Origin: Phialocephala subalpina | Lineage: Eukaryota; Ascomycota; Leotiomycetes; Helotiales; Mollisiaceae | Reading direction: 5' to 3' | Length of the DNA stretch: 64,000 bases | NCBI GenBank assembly: GCA_900073065.1 | Contig: FJOG01000014.1 | Span: 1,042,803 to 1,106,802, forward strand | In this document: piece after piece, positions 33,035 through 45,067 of the stretch | Position numbering within the stretch: the stretch's first letter is position 1 | Layout of the letters: each line of letters starts with the position of its first letter | Made by a program: the position numbers and the translations under genes | Notes under the pieces: generated by a model | Database searches by the model: none | What the model saw: the letters and a program-made list of their open reading frames with translations, nothing else | Told to the model about the DNA's origin: nothing

Positions 33035-33959
33035 AATCCTTGTGGAAGTATCCATGAACATCTGTACTCGAGTATTGTACGTTTCGTAGGTCAGTGATAG
33101 TGAGTCTTCTGGAGACGACGCCGAAAGGAAGTGAAGTCTTGACTGGGCCTTTCCTGATTGGGCAAGGCGTCCGTGGGCTTCCCGTAGGCCCGTGCACGCG
33201 CCTTCAACTTCACTTCTGCACTGCACTTCAGACTCAACCTTGGACACATTGGAATGTTCCATTCCCAAAAATACGCCGTCCTGCTCCTCGTTTTCGAAAT
33301 AATAGATTATCAATTTGAGACGGACAACAACCGGTAATCCTTTATTTATCACAAGGGAACTCTTCTCGAGGACCTACCCAGCGTTGCCTCCTACCAAATG
33401 CACTCTACTCTCATAGTCCAGCAAGTACTGTATGCAAAACCGTTGCATTTAGCTCTCCCGAATGCCATTATGTGGACTGGCCGCATAACAAACGTCTTGC
33501 AGGCCAATCGCACACTTCAGTCCCCGCCCCTCTCCTCAGTTTTGGTCGGTCCACGGATCCAACTAGCGTACGATGGTCTTCGAAAATTACAACGTGCAAG
33601 AATTCCTTGGACCCAAAAATGCTAGTCCAGGAGCAGAAGCAAATTCCACAGAAGATTTATGAGTAGCATACATTGGGCATACAGTCAGCGGTCCCTGACT
33701 CTCATCTTGACCGTGATCGAATTCCCACTTAGTTGGGACGTTGCAGCTAAATTTATGTCGGAAATTTCAGATAAACGTGCCTACCCACATGGAGGCCATA
33801 AAACGTAGAGTAAGAGGTAGCGAGAAAGACACCGAGAAAAGAATCATAGACCGGACAATACATACCTAGTTCAGGCACATCATTTCTACTACAGCTAGGT
33901 AACTCTTGAGTCCAGTCAACCTGACAAGCCCCAGAATGTGCTTCGCCTAATGTACTTCA

Positions 33960-34570
33960 TTAACCACAAAACAAACAGCTGTTGGCATCCCTACCCGAAC
34001 TTTCAAGAACGGACGGTACAATTCTCGACAACTCGATGCCCAATTCTTGTCCTACAACAGCATGCTCCTCCCGTAAAGCCTCATTCATGTACCAGTATAG
34101 ATACGAAGTACCCAGCTCCTGTTGAACAGCATCCTTCGTATCCAGAGCCACCATCAGCCCTTCATCGTTTCTCGCCAACCCAAATCTCTCCCTAAACGAC
34201 CGACCAAAAACACGAACTTCCTCCACTCAGCCGGCGTTCGCCTTGGCGATACATTCAGATGCAAGCTGTTGCAAGATATTCGTATTGGCCGGGTTTTTTT
34301 GTAGATGGAAAGCATTTTCAAAGCGATCTTGGCGTTGTACTCAAGTTCTCGGCGATTCAATGGGGCGAGTATAAGCTTGTGACGGATTCTTAGTTAGTAT
34401 GTCTCTCTGGCGTTCACATCCTTGGGGAAGAAGGCCTCCATGTTCATGTTCGAGAACACGTCATCTCCAATGTCCTTGCCGCAGACGCGACGAAGTCGAG
34501 ACCGGATCTCGTCGATCGATGGCTGGAGTGGGCGTTGGAAGCAATTTTCCTCGAGAGTGCCGAGTATGCT
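33960..34570 (-). pseudogene. Decayed gene with two stops and one frameshift
   Basis: Minus-strand reading gives protein-like sequence in consecutive pieces: CFQRPLQPSIDEIRSRLRR to DVNARETY (34543-34397), a TAA at 34394-34396, RHKLILAPLNRRELEYNAKI (to 34301), a frame change at a run of seven T's (34294-34300), NPANTNILQQLASECIAKAN, a TGA at 34227-34229, then VFGRSFRERFGLARNDEG to the stop at 33960. Pieces read smoothly across each lesion, which argues for a once-intact helical protein. I do not recognise the family. Confidence 0.55.
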
Positions 34571-35550
34571 ATCTTACCTCTTCCAGTCTAACACCAGCCA
34601 AGTCATTAGTGATCGCAGTTACAGGCGCGGACCCATTGTCTGACGAGGGTCATGCTTGACCTAGGTCGAATTTGAAGGTCCTCGAGTTGGAATTGCATTG
34701 CAAGGTGCTGACAGAACCCGAGTGATTTCTAGTCGGGTGACTTTGATGGATGAAATCATGTCTCCCAGGTTTACGAGGGTGCTAAGTATGAACAGAATTG
34801 ACGCGCCACAAGTTCAAGGTGAATGATGAACAGTAAAGTTGCCTGATATTCACCGACGGACCTGGCTCGGTTTTTCCTAGATTCGGTCAGGCTCTCTAAA
34901 CTGCTTTTCAAACCTGCTCTTGTCCGAAGAGTTCGAGATATTTTCATCATCAGGTTATGTGATCCCATCTAGAGATATCGCATCGCATAGCCCGCTGAAC
35001 AGTTCATGCCAGGGGTATCATCAGCATATTGCAGAAAGGTCGCATAGGCCAGCAGCTTGACACAGATCAAGGAAACATGAGTTGCCTGCTCACGCACCCA
35101 ACAGGAACTTGGACATTCTCATTCGTGAATAACCTCGTTTCTACTACAGTCACTAACATCATCTTACCATATGATAGGGTGTATCGGCAAGATGTGTTTG
35201 AGGAACCACACAAGTCCAAAGTCATTATTTCAGATCTATGCATTTTGTTTGGACATATATCTCCGCTATGTTACCGTACGCTAGCCGATATGCTACTGTA
35301 TCACCTGGGACATTGACAACGTTGGCTAAACTTGAAGTTTAGAGCTTCCGTATCAAGGCACACCCAAGGCGTTTCACCCAGTATCGATACGGTCATAGAG
35401 CCATTGCCCTCTCGATCTAACTTTCGCAACCTTTCCGTACGGATACAAATTCAACTCCTACGCGTCTTGACAATCATACTAAGTTACCGTTGTCATCCCT
35501 ACGACAAAGCTTCAGCAGAACTAGGATTTTCATTCACCGGTCGACCTTGC

Positions 35551-36025
35551 GCGCTCTGACGACTACTTCTGAGAAGGACGAGATGAGTGCCGAGAACATG
35601 AAGGAGGAGTTGTGATTGTGCAAAGAGGAGAACCGTCTCTTGGCGGAGAAAGGAGCAAAGCTCGAGCTTTGCACCAACCGAAACCCCAAGTTTCGTGCTA
35701 CATGACTGACAGACGTTGCATCATCAATGAGCTGAAGTTTCATTGTAGGCGTTATGAGTCTGAGGGCATCGGCAGATGCATGATGCGCGATGGCTGAAGC
35801 ATATTTCCAAGTTAGATTTGGTACCATTGTCTTGGACGAGCAGACTATCGAATCCCGCACTATGAAGCTTACTCACAATTTCCTCCTCGCCCCTGTCGAC
35901 AACAAGCATTTTGAACACCAAGAGGCAAGGCTGCTGAGCAGGTAGAGAAGCCCGAGAATAACTTTAATAGCGTTAGTGTGGCAGAGGATGAGTTGTTAAC
36001 GGGATTTAAGAAAGAAATGGGTTAG
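35551..36025 (+). pseudogene. Decayed charged/coiled-coil gene fragments
   Basis: The plus strand reads TTTSEKDEMSAENMKEEL, then a TGA at 35613-35615, then CKEENRLLAEKGAKLEL before decaying. A second piece at 35930-36025 reads AAEQVEKPENNFNSVSVAED and ends in GFKKEMG and TAG. Both pieces are acidic and helix-prone, unlike random frames nearby. They may be parts of one lost gene. Confidence 0.35.
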
Positions 36026-38320
36026 TGATCTCTTCAAACCGAAGCCGGAATGACCGTAGAGTTTGACAAAGGGTTGAGGGATGGATAATGAATGATGCTG
36101 GTAGGTGTTGTGGTAGGATATGGCATATGCAGAAATTATCGTCTTCATGTGTCGCCTGCACATGAAGACATCAAGACCTCCAGCCGTATTGCATTACTTT
36201 CCTATGTTCGTATTTCGCTAAGATCATTAAAGCTTCGACCATAGTGTATAAGGATGGTGTACAAATACTGGTCAGGTAGCACATGCCTCGTTGAATCACC
36301 AAAACATGAGCCTTAGTGACATGCGTCTTCCCCAAGTTCCTTCCTTCAGCCTCAAAGTGCTTTGCCAAGCCAAGTACTTCGTCGAAACTGTGAGAAATCC
36401 TCTTGAGTTGTGTGTGTAATTGGATCGTCGTGTAAAAGCAACCTTGGAAGACAATGAGTTGAAGTTGATTTGGTTGAGTTTTGGGGAGCCGGTGGGAAGA
36501 ATATGTGGGGCAGATGCACGTAGGAATGGTCGAGGTTCGGGTCGCGAGAGGAATGGGCACGTATAGATTTAAATAAGCACAAATTTAGTACAAGTATCTT
36601 CAACCTTATCGTTAACAAATAAAAGCTTCCTTGAACTCAAGTTCGAAGACTAACAATGGAATTCACTGATAAGTACACTGTCAGACGACGCAACATTGGT
36701 ATGTAGGGTATGGTCTGAGGTCCTGGACGCCATCGCCCTGTCTGGCAACACAGAAGCGGCTGCGCAAGCAAGAGACCGGCCTGCCGGGATCGATGGCAAT
36801 TGTTTTATCAAGCCTTTTGTTTCGTAGATATATAGCCAAGCTAGAGTTTTTGCATTTTTTTATTTTAAAAACAGAGTCGCAAGTCTCCTGTCTCGAACCT
36901 CGCCAAATCTCGCTAAGCTAGCCTCGGAATTTACCCACCTTGGAGCTTTTGTGGCCTACCTACCAGCTTTATTCTTAGAGTAATTGTATGATAGTACAAT
37001 GACCGATACAGTCCGTTCCGCTACGTCACCCGCTCTTCCTGGGCTAGATTTCACTTTTCGCAAAACCGACTGTGACATTTATGGCAAAAGCTCCCAGACG
37101 AAAACACGATTCAAACACCACCACGAGCAATAGCACTCGGATCCAGCCAAGCAAACTTGCGCAGAAGAGGCTTGCTCTGAATATAACATTGTTTTCAGCT
37201 ACAAGGGTTGAGACAAATCTCACTCCAGCCTCGCGGAGCACATTGCTGCTAAGGAAGAGAGACATGTTACCAGATCATCGTCTCGTCTACACTTAGAGAG
37301 TTGAGAGAGACCTTGTACCACAAGCTAGTCCTTCCGGACCAGTGCGTGTTGTGTTTGTTTCTCTACGCCCTTCGTCTCCGACAAGAAAAAAAGCGCTGCT
37401 TACCCACTCGCATCGAGAACGGGAAGTCCATCTGCCGAAGAGCTATACCATGCTGCGAAGTCAACGTGGATGGGTAAATTGGATGCCAGGCGCACCTCGC
37501 ACAGAGGCGAGTCACTGGTCGCAAGAGGAAGATGAAGACTTTTGTTGCGGCATGACAGCACCGTGTTGGGCCAGGCCAAGGAATTGCTTCATACGACGAG
37601 ATGAATGTGTTCTTGTTAGCCAACATTGTCCGTACTGATACTCATTACGGTATCCCGGCCTTGCGAAAACCTTTCCCTCCAAGATATGATTATTGGACTT
37701 GGAGTTCACTATCCACGACGGCATCAATTATCCGCTGGAGATTCGTACAATGAAATTCCCTGGTGACGTCCACCAAGCCACCGTTCTGCCCGATAGCCCG
37801 TTGTCTGGGTCGAAAGAACGACTGACTGGACGAAATGTCCAGCAAATCGCTACGCAGAGTTGTATTCTAGTCGTACATCATCAAGCTAGAATGAGGGCTC
37901 CCCCCAACCTCCCGGTCGCTATGGAAGAGCTCGCCGCTAGGGGTCTTACATCGTAACCTCACGGTTGAGTTCAGCTTCTCGTACTGCGATTGCTCCATAC
38001 TCTCTCGACTCGCGAACACACTCTTCGCTAGAGACTTGACGCCTACTGATATTGTTAGCTACCCTCTATGAGCTGAGGATCCATCCGTACAGTACCTTGG
38101 AACGGCAGCGCTATCTAGCCTCGCCATAGATGACTCTTGCACGTCATAAGGAACCCCCATGACCCAGTCGCCAAATTTTCGAAGAATATGGGGTCATTCC
38201 GTCTCCAACTGTTGTAGGTATAGTATAGGAAATGGTCCGACTAGCTTCGAAGGTCCTCTGAAAGGTGCCTGAAACATCTGTTTCAAGGTCTTTTTCGAAA
38301 TACCAGAAAGCCAGGGTCAT

Positions 38321-40027
38321 TTAAATCCAAGAATGGCCGTTGGAGGGTGATATCGTGAAATGTGCCAGTCTGAAAGCCTCAGCAGCAAGCTGCTCAGGTG
38401 TGCCATCATGATACTCCAGCCTGTGCTTCAAGGAGATAGCCGACTCCTTGGGCCAATGGACCTCTCTATCAGATGTTGGTTCATCTCCAGTGAGATTCCT
38501 CCAAGCATTGGCGACATTGAAACTGGCCTCTAATTTTGCTTGCTTCAGGAGACCCCTGACCACAAGCGAACGTGACCATCTTGGGGTGGATGTTGGCTGC
38601 TTCTCATAGTGGTCTGCCAAATGAATCATTCTGCCTGTGTTGGAATTAGCAGAAGCTAATGAGCGGAAATCTCGCAAGCAACATACCTTCCCATGTAAAC
38701 AAACAAGCACCACAATACCCACATCCCCAAGCCCATTTCTGTCTCGCAGGCTGATGCCAAGATTCCCAAAGCACAGAGCTCTCTGCAAGAGCATGTACCT
38801 GCTGCAAATGCTGCTTCAACTTGTCCTTCCTAGCAAACATTGGTTTCTTCACTGCGCATTTGAATACCTTGTGCTCCTCCATGAGATGTTGTGTCATCTC
38901 ATCGCGAGTCTTCTTGACTGCGTCGCAGAAAGCACAATTCCATCGCGCTCTTGAGTGGACTAAGGTCTCGCCAAGCATACAGGTCCAGAGTGTGTGAGGA
39001 TCGTGGCCCTCTTCGTGTCGTTTCCAGTCGCCTTTGCGGATGAATGTACCAGCGCATGCTGTGCATTTGTATATCACATTGGAACGCGTTGGGTCTGTAG
39101 GCGTTCGTTGTGATCTGATTGTGGCGATGGAAGAAATCTGGTTCTCGGACTGCGACCGCACGTGAACGTTGCGCGGTTTTTCCTCAATAACGGATGTATG
39201 GCGAGAGAAGCGAGATACAGGGGGAGATATGATTCGGACGGCTGCTGCAGAGGTGATGGAAGGTTCCTCATCTAGCTCATAGTCGCAGTCCTTCAAGTCG
39301 TCCAAATGGTGATCACAGGTCGAGACCAATGTTGAGACTGTGTCTGATGTCCAAAGCGATGATTCATAGGAACATTTATCAGACAGGCTGAGAAATTCAT
39401 GTTGGACGGAAGGCGGGGACAACAGAGGGTTTGATTCCGTGGTCGATGTTAATGTCGACTCTGAGCAGGATAGTAATGTCGACCCTGAGAGGTAACCTCG
39501 AGGCGCCATTGTCGGTGACCAAAGAGACGACTTCGCGGGCACTTCAGGCATGGAAGGTTGATGATTTGGTATCGCCTCTTGAAGTATGCCGATTGGTGAC
39601 CAATTCTGAGGCTCTTGAACTTCAAACGCCATCATCGAGCATAAGTCCAAATCGAAGGAGTCGAAGTTCAGATCGCCAAGCGGGTCGTCATTCTGAAATG
39701 CCTCGCTTGACATGTCGACCATAGTCATCTCGGTATCCTGTGAAATGGCTTGCTCCGGCGCGCCAAAACTTTCTGAAGCATGAGCTATATTCCGAACATT
39801 CTCTACAGTATTGTCAGCAGCTGAATACCCGAAGCAAGTGAGGAATACAAACCATTTGAGTCATCAATACATGCATTGCTCTTGAACCATTCGTCGACCT
39901 GATTCTTGCCAAGCCCTGTCTCGGCTTGCAAGAATGCCTTGTCCTTCTTCCGAGGACGTCTCCCAACGATGGAAGCCCATCGGCGCAACGTTGACTCCTG
40001 CTCCTCAGTAATCGGAACCACCTGCAT
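38321..40027 (-). CDS. Homeodomain plus C2H2 zinc-finger transcription factor
   Basis: Three exons on the minus strand, 40027-39853, 39802-38687 and 38634-38321, give 534 residues. The N-terminus is a homeodomain of the TALE/KN kind with a recognisable helix 3 (NQVDEWFKSN) following RRPRKKDKAFLQAETGLG. A long acidic, Ser-rich region follows. Then come C2H2 fingers: CTACAGTFIRKGDWKRHEEGH, CAFCDAVKKTRDEMTQHLMEEH, a degenerate one missing its second Cys (FKCAVKKPMFARKDKLKQH), and CGYCGACLFTWEG followed by RMIHLADH, split by the second intron. The combination is a fungal-specific transcription factor architecture; targets are unknown. The intron inside the last finger confirms the join, since only the spliced frame completes C-x2-C-x12-H-x3-H. 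Confidence 0.88.
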
Positions 40028-41303
40028 GATGATAGATTGATTCTAGATTACGTAGACGTGGTGATAAATTTAGATTAAGGACGAGAACGAATGATACACT
40101 AATGTTGCGACACGAAAACGAGGACGATGAGCTGAACGAGAGTGGTTGTCTATACAGATCAAAAAGCATCATGAAAAAGTCTCCGGACTTTCCCATGATC
40201 TTGACTTAAGTATTGGGGTTTCCTGTTATCAGAGGCTCTGGAGGGCGAACTCAGAGGGCGAAAACGGTCAGGATTCATCAGAATTTCGCCCTCATGGGCC
40301 ACCCTCGTATGGAGTGACCTGACGTGCAGGGTATCTGGCCCGTGCCTACGTTTCTCGACGTGGGCGAGTGGGAAATGCTCCGAGTCTTGAGGAGTGATCG
40401 ATGATCCCGTGTGTTTCCTTTTGCACACCGTAATGTGGCTGAATCCTGAATGAATCCTGAAACGCGCTTGGTCCCACAATCAGTCTACAGAGCCTCCTCT
40501 GGATCACTTGGAAGACTGTGGTTGGTTTGTACGGGAACGAGACGAACATGTTGAGGTGCCACAACATGTCGCTCCAGCTAGCGAGCGAGCTGATATGGCG
40601 GTGCTAACCGTCTTTCAGGGTTGCAGACGTAGCAAGGAACAGCAAATAGCAGTTAGACAGCAGCAAAACGATACAACAACCCACGTAGTTCTCACGAAAA
40701 AAGGTTCAGCTCGAATTAGACTCGTACAACGCAATGTAGAGAGACCAGACTTAGGACGCTCATTATGTTGTATCAGGAATGCGTCTTCGGAAATCAGTAG
40801 CACCAAGTGGCTGAATACTTCCAAGGCTGTAGAGAACAAAAACGTTTCGAAACAACGACAGCGGTGTACATGATCGAGAAGACAGCGGTGTGCGGAGAAA
40901 GAAAGCAAAATTTGGGAAAATCGAGAGGCTGGGAAGGAGTGACTGAGTGAGTGAGTGACCAATGAAGTTTCGGCAACGACGCCTTCGCTTCTCTCTTTTC
41001 TAATTTGCAAAGTCTGTTACCATATCAGGAACCATCTTAAATTCAAAGGCGAAATGATAGAAAATCTGTGTTCTTGAAATTTTCGACTTACTAATCTTGG
41101 GTGAAGAACCGACATTTCGGTTGTACGAATGACCAAGGCGTCAGGGATCATGGCGTACAATGACTGCTGATGAATGGTCGCACTCTTGACCCCAGACAAG
41201 AACAGCATGGGGACAGGAGCAGAATGAGGGCACAACCAGCTGAAACGAAGCGGAATCTACCGTTCCTCAAACCATTACTTCATTACGCCAAACCCGAAAA
41301 TGC
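40028..41303. other. Intergenic, no supported gene
   Basis: About 1.3 kb between the homeodomain factor promoter and the 3' end of SHMT. A GAGTGA-type short repeat lies near 40940-40960. No frame shows coding character and no regulatory site is certain. Confidence 0.5.
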
Positions 41304-42967
41304 CTATGTACTCGATTCCCACGGCAGTGAGAAGGTCCCAACCCATTCCTCCACCTCGCTCCTCAACTGCACAATCTCGCTCTCGTTTTCGCCCTCGCCA
41401 AGATACTCCAGGAACGCTTTCACGCTTCCAGGGTTCTTTCTGCCCTTGGCCTCAGAAGCCTCCTTGGCCGTCTTCTGTAGTCTCTGAGTGATCGTGACTG
41501 CTCTGTTCACGACATCTGCCACACGGACAAAATCTTCTGGTTGGAAACCCCGAGTTGTCATGGCTGGTGTACCCATTCTCAATCCACCTGGCTTCAGAGC
41601 CGACTTGTCGCCTGGAACCGTGTTCTTGTTGCTTGCAACACCCACCAATTCTAGGACGCGCTCTACTCTGGCTCCATCAACACCTTGAGGTTTGAGGTCG
41701 ACGAGGACGAGATGATTGTCTGTGCCGCCTGAGACGATGGTATAGCCGAGTCCGCCCTTGTCCTTAGGATCTCCCAATCTCTTGGCAAATGCCTTTGCAT
41801 TTAAAAGCACTGCTTCTTGATATGCTCTGAACTCTGGGCTCTGGGCTTGCTTAAGCGCCACAGCCAATGCCGTAATAGTGTGATTATGAGGGCCACCCTG
41901 ATGGCCTGGGAAGACCGAAGCATTGATAGGATTTTCAAGATCCCACATCTCATGCTCGCCAGTCTTAGCATTGACTTTCCGTACTCCCTTCCTGAAGAAG
42001 ATCATAGCACCTCGAGGGCCTCTCAACGACTTGTGTGTAGTTGTAGTGACGACATCCGCGTACTCGAATGGAGTTGGTATGACTTTGGCAGCTACCAGAC
42101 CCGAGATGTGTGCCATATCAGCCAACAGGTATGCTCCGACCTTGTCGGCAATCTCTCGCATCCGCTTGTAGTCGATTAATCTGCTGTAAGCAGAGGTACC
42201 AGCAACGATAATCTTTGGTCTGTACAGCATAGCCATTTCTTCCAACTTGGCGTAATCGATGAGACCTGTGCTCTCGTCTAGACGGTACGGGAATGTTTCG
42301 AAATATTTTGAGATGGCAGAGATCTTCTTGGTAGGCGTTTGGTAACCGTGTGAGAGATGCCCTCCATGTGGTAGATCCAAACCCATTATGCGGTCGTGTG
42401 TGTTCAAAAGGGCAGAGTATGCGTATAGATTCGCAGGAGATCCGGACAGAGCTTCAACAATTAGTTAATGCCGACTAGTTGACATGCCTCACTTACGCTG
42501 CACGTTGACACCCCATTCTGAGTCCTTCAATCCAAATGTCTGTAAAGCACGGCTCTGGCATAACCTCTCGGCCTCGTCGATGAATTCATTTCCGCCATAA
42601 TATCTTGCTCCTGGATATCCTTCAGAGTATTTGTCTGCCAGGCAATTCAGTGAGAAATCACCCCACTATGTCTCCAGTACGTACTTTGCATAACACTTCC
42701 AAGAGCATCGAGGACAGCTTGAGATGTGAAGTTTTCGGACGGAATGAGGTTGATAAAGTGCCTCTGCCTCCGTTTCTCCTGTATATGTATGAGCTTCGAA
42801 GCTCCATTGTCAGCAGTCCATGGAGTCATACCGATTGGAGGATATTCCATATTTGAGGATCTGCATGCTCGAGGTCGGCAGACAGCAGCTACACAGAGCA
42901 GATTAGCATGGAAGAGAGTTTTTCAGAAGGAGGTTACCCATACTTTCTGCTGCGACTCTGCCGCCAT
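41304..42967 (-). CDS. SHM2: Serine hydroxymethyltransferase, cytosolic type
   Basis: Five exons on the minus strand, 42967-42944, 42888-42832, 42778-42685, 42634-42497 and 42451-41304, give 486 residues. SHMT interconverts serine and glycine and feeds one-carbon units into tetrahydrofolate. Clear blocks are [61 protein letters not shown] and the pyridoxal-phosphate lysine in [12 protein letters not shown] (Lys245). The first coding exon is 24 nt (MAAESQQK). With no presequence this is the cytosolic isoform, by inference. The first ATG was chosen because it opens directly into the conserved [11 protein letters not shown] segment. The next gene on the same strand is RPL19. Confidence 0.94.
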
Positions 42968-44208
42968 GGACGAAGCAGCTCGTCTACATACCGGCCTCGC
43001 CCTTCCCACCGTAGCTCTGGCCAACGACCTGGAAGCTCCTTTGAAGAGCGACATGATGGCCTCTGCGCACTCAGTCAATATCCAAACCAACCTCAGAACT
43101 CAATTGAATGTACCCTCACTTCATAAAGGAACCTCGTGCACGGTAAGACTCGGACGCAAGATAAAATGGACTTATTCTTCGAACCCCGCCACAAAAACAA
43201 GACTGTAGAATCGGGCTTAGCGTCCACTGTCGCCTGGAATATATCAGTAGTGTCGCCTCACCAATTTCCTCTCTTTCTTCTTTACACAACTAAAGCGGAA
43301 TTGATGATTGCCTTTACGACAGGTACAGCTCTGGCCTTAACCGGCGAGCGCTTTTGAGATGTTCTGGGCTCACATCACCACTCTTCGAGGGACAATGTGA
43401 ATATATCTGATCCGTCACTGTTGGTTGTGATTCTTCTTGAAACTCGTTTCTCGTTGACTTCTATCGACCTTCATACATGCTTCACTTGGTTACTTGGGTT
43501 TGCATTGAGTAGGGCGTCTAGGATTGCTTCGGGGCTTAGGAAATGGCGGAGGTAATGATTTGAGAGGGTACCTTTTGTTGTTCGTTCTTGACATTATATC
43601 GCGGAGATAAGTCCGGAAATCGGGAGCGGTGTCGGCATTGTCGCGTGGAAGTTCTTGAAGTATCCGTATAGATGTGGATTTTATCTCAGCAAAGACTGAT
43701 CTAAAGCCTTGCTTCTGATATCGCTGTTGGCTTCATTCACCAGTGATCTGCGACGTGCTGCTTGCCTCAGTTGATTGTGTGTCCCCGTGATGTTCCCATA
43801 AAAACGGCACACCAAAGTACCAGAAATATTGGGACATCACCTTGCACTGAAATCCAAGAAGCTGATCAACTACGACATAAATATAGGAATTGAATACACA
43901 CATAAGTTTCTATCAAGTACTTGTAGAGATGCTCCCATCAGCTTCCGCACAGTACCTGCGGCTTCAGGACATTGCTGCTGCCATGTGATGACGTTGAGAC
44001 TTTTAACATTGAAGATTACACCTCATTGTACACCCAGAATTCACACATTGGCAAACATCACAAATACATGGGGGCAATCTGTGTTCGAGAAGAATCATGA
44101 TACCATTTCGTGCTTAATGCAAGAAGAACGAGTCAAAGCAACCGGCCTTTAATTTTAGACCTTGCCAAATACACTCCGTATGCTGCCATATCACAAAACG
44201 ATCCCAGT
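42968..44208. other. Intergenic, SHMT promoter and RPL19 3' region
   Basis: About 1.2 kb between two minus-strand genes. It should contain the SHMT promoter on the left and the RPL19 3' end on the right. Only short non-coding-like frames were found. Confidence 0.5.
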
Positions 44209-45067
44209 CTACTTCTCCTCGGCCTCTTCTTCGTCACCGAACTGTGCACGTTGCTTGGCAATCACTCTCTCCTGCTTTCTCTCACGGGCAGCCTTCGTCT
44301 TCGCACGCTTGGCGTCCATCTCCTCCTTCAGGACTCTCTCGCGGGCCTTCTCAGCCTTGGCTCGGTGGATCTGATAACTGTTAGTCCATGAACATAATGT
44401 CCCTTCCAGATCAACTTACGTGCTCAACTAAAGCTCTCTTGTGCTTGAAAGTGTTACCTTTGCTGAGGTGGTAGAGTTCGTGGTAGAGGTGCTTGTCGAT
44501 CTTGCCACTGGCACGGTACTTGACTAGGAGACGGCGGAGGACACGGAGACGGCGCATCCAGACGACTTGGCTGTAAATATATCAGAATATGCCTCCTTAT
44601 CTCAGCCTGGAACCATTTCATACCTGGGCATACGAGCATCGGATGTACCCTTTCTCTTACCGAAACCACGATGTCTACCAATTCGTCGAGCAGCTGTAAG
44701 CTCCCTGGCGCGAGATCGAGAGTGCATGGTGACAGGCTTTCGGATGATGAGGCCATCTGCGACAAGCTTGCGGATGGTCTGGCGGGAGTTGGCATTGGAG
44801 ATTTCGCTGGTCTCATTGGGATCGAGCCAGATCTTGCGCTTTCCACAGCCAACGACCGAAGCGGCCAAACGCTTTTGGGTGCTGAGGTTGTTAGGCCTGG
44901 AGAGGGAACCCCATGTCAGCTTTGTCCATCTTGATGTAGAATCGAGAATTGAGGGGATTCGGAGCAGGATCTATGACGCATCTCCTGTTCCTGCGCACAT
45001 TGACTCGGCGCCAGCTCAACCCTGCTGTATCCTTCGAAACATATTGAGGAATGGGTGTAGCTTACAT
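44209..45067 (-). CDS. RPL19: Ribosomal protein eL19 (RPL19), start codon split by an intron
   Basis: Minus-strand coding exons are 45067-45066 (AT only), 44896-44624, 44570-44420 and 44370-44209, giving 195 residues. The protein is the large-subunit eL19, with the near-invariant [75 protein letters not shown] and a long basic C-terminal helix ending in Glu/Lys. The only way to start in frame is to join AT at 45066 to G at 44896 across a 169-nt GT-AG intron. The two ATGs just before the acceptor run into a TAA in their frame, and no other in-frame ATG precedes the conserved sequence. A two-base coding first exon is, as I recall, also found in yeast RPL19, so the arrangement may be ancient. 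Confidence 0.93.

Larger units (their letters stand above)
30886..38320. other. 7.4-kb gene-poor island with decayed coding fragments
   Basis: No intact gene of convincing quality is found between the damaged gene at 30.3 kb and the zinc-finger factor at 38.3 kb, although flanking DNA carries a gene every 2 kb or so. All open frames are shorter than 160 codons. Several stretches look like eroded coding sequence: a coiled-coil frame at 32792-33034 (+), a multi-lesion pseudogene at 33960-34570 (-) and fragments at 35551-36025 (+). I found no terminal repeats, reverse transcriptase or transposase motifs. Local AT-rich stretches occur near 36840-36880. Confidence 0.6.

Noticed and set aside
35029..35316. 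95-codon plus-strand frame in the gene-poor island
   Set aside because: No motif, no plausible splice partners and no bias that separates it from background.
36171..36560. Minus-strand frame containing FDEVLGL, the same heptapeptide as LTO1
   Set aside because: Similarity stops after about 22 bases; the GX3 pattern is absent and the rest does not resemble LTO1. It is probably chance, at most a tiny duplicated scrap.
37360..38300. Possible retrotransposon remnant
   Set aside because: Short frames without reverse transcriptase, integrase or protease motifs and no long terminal repeats could be found.
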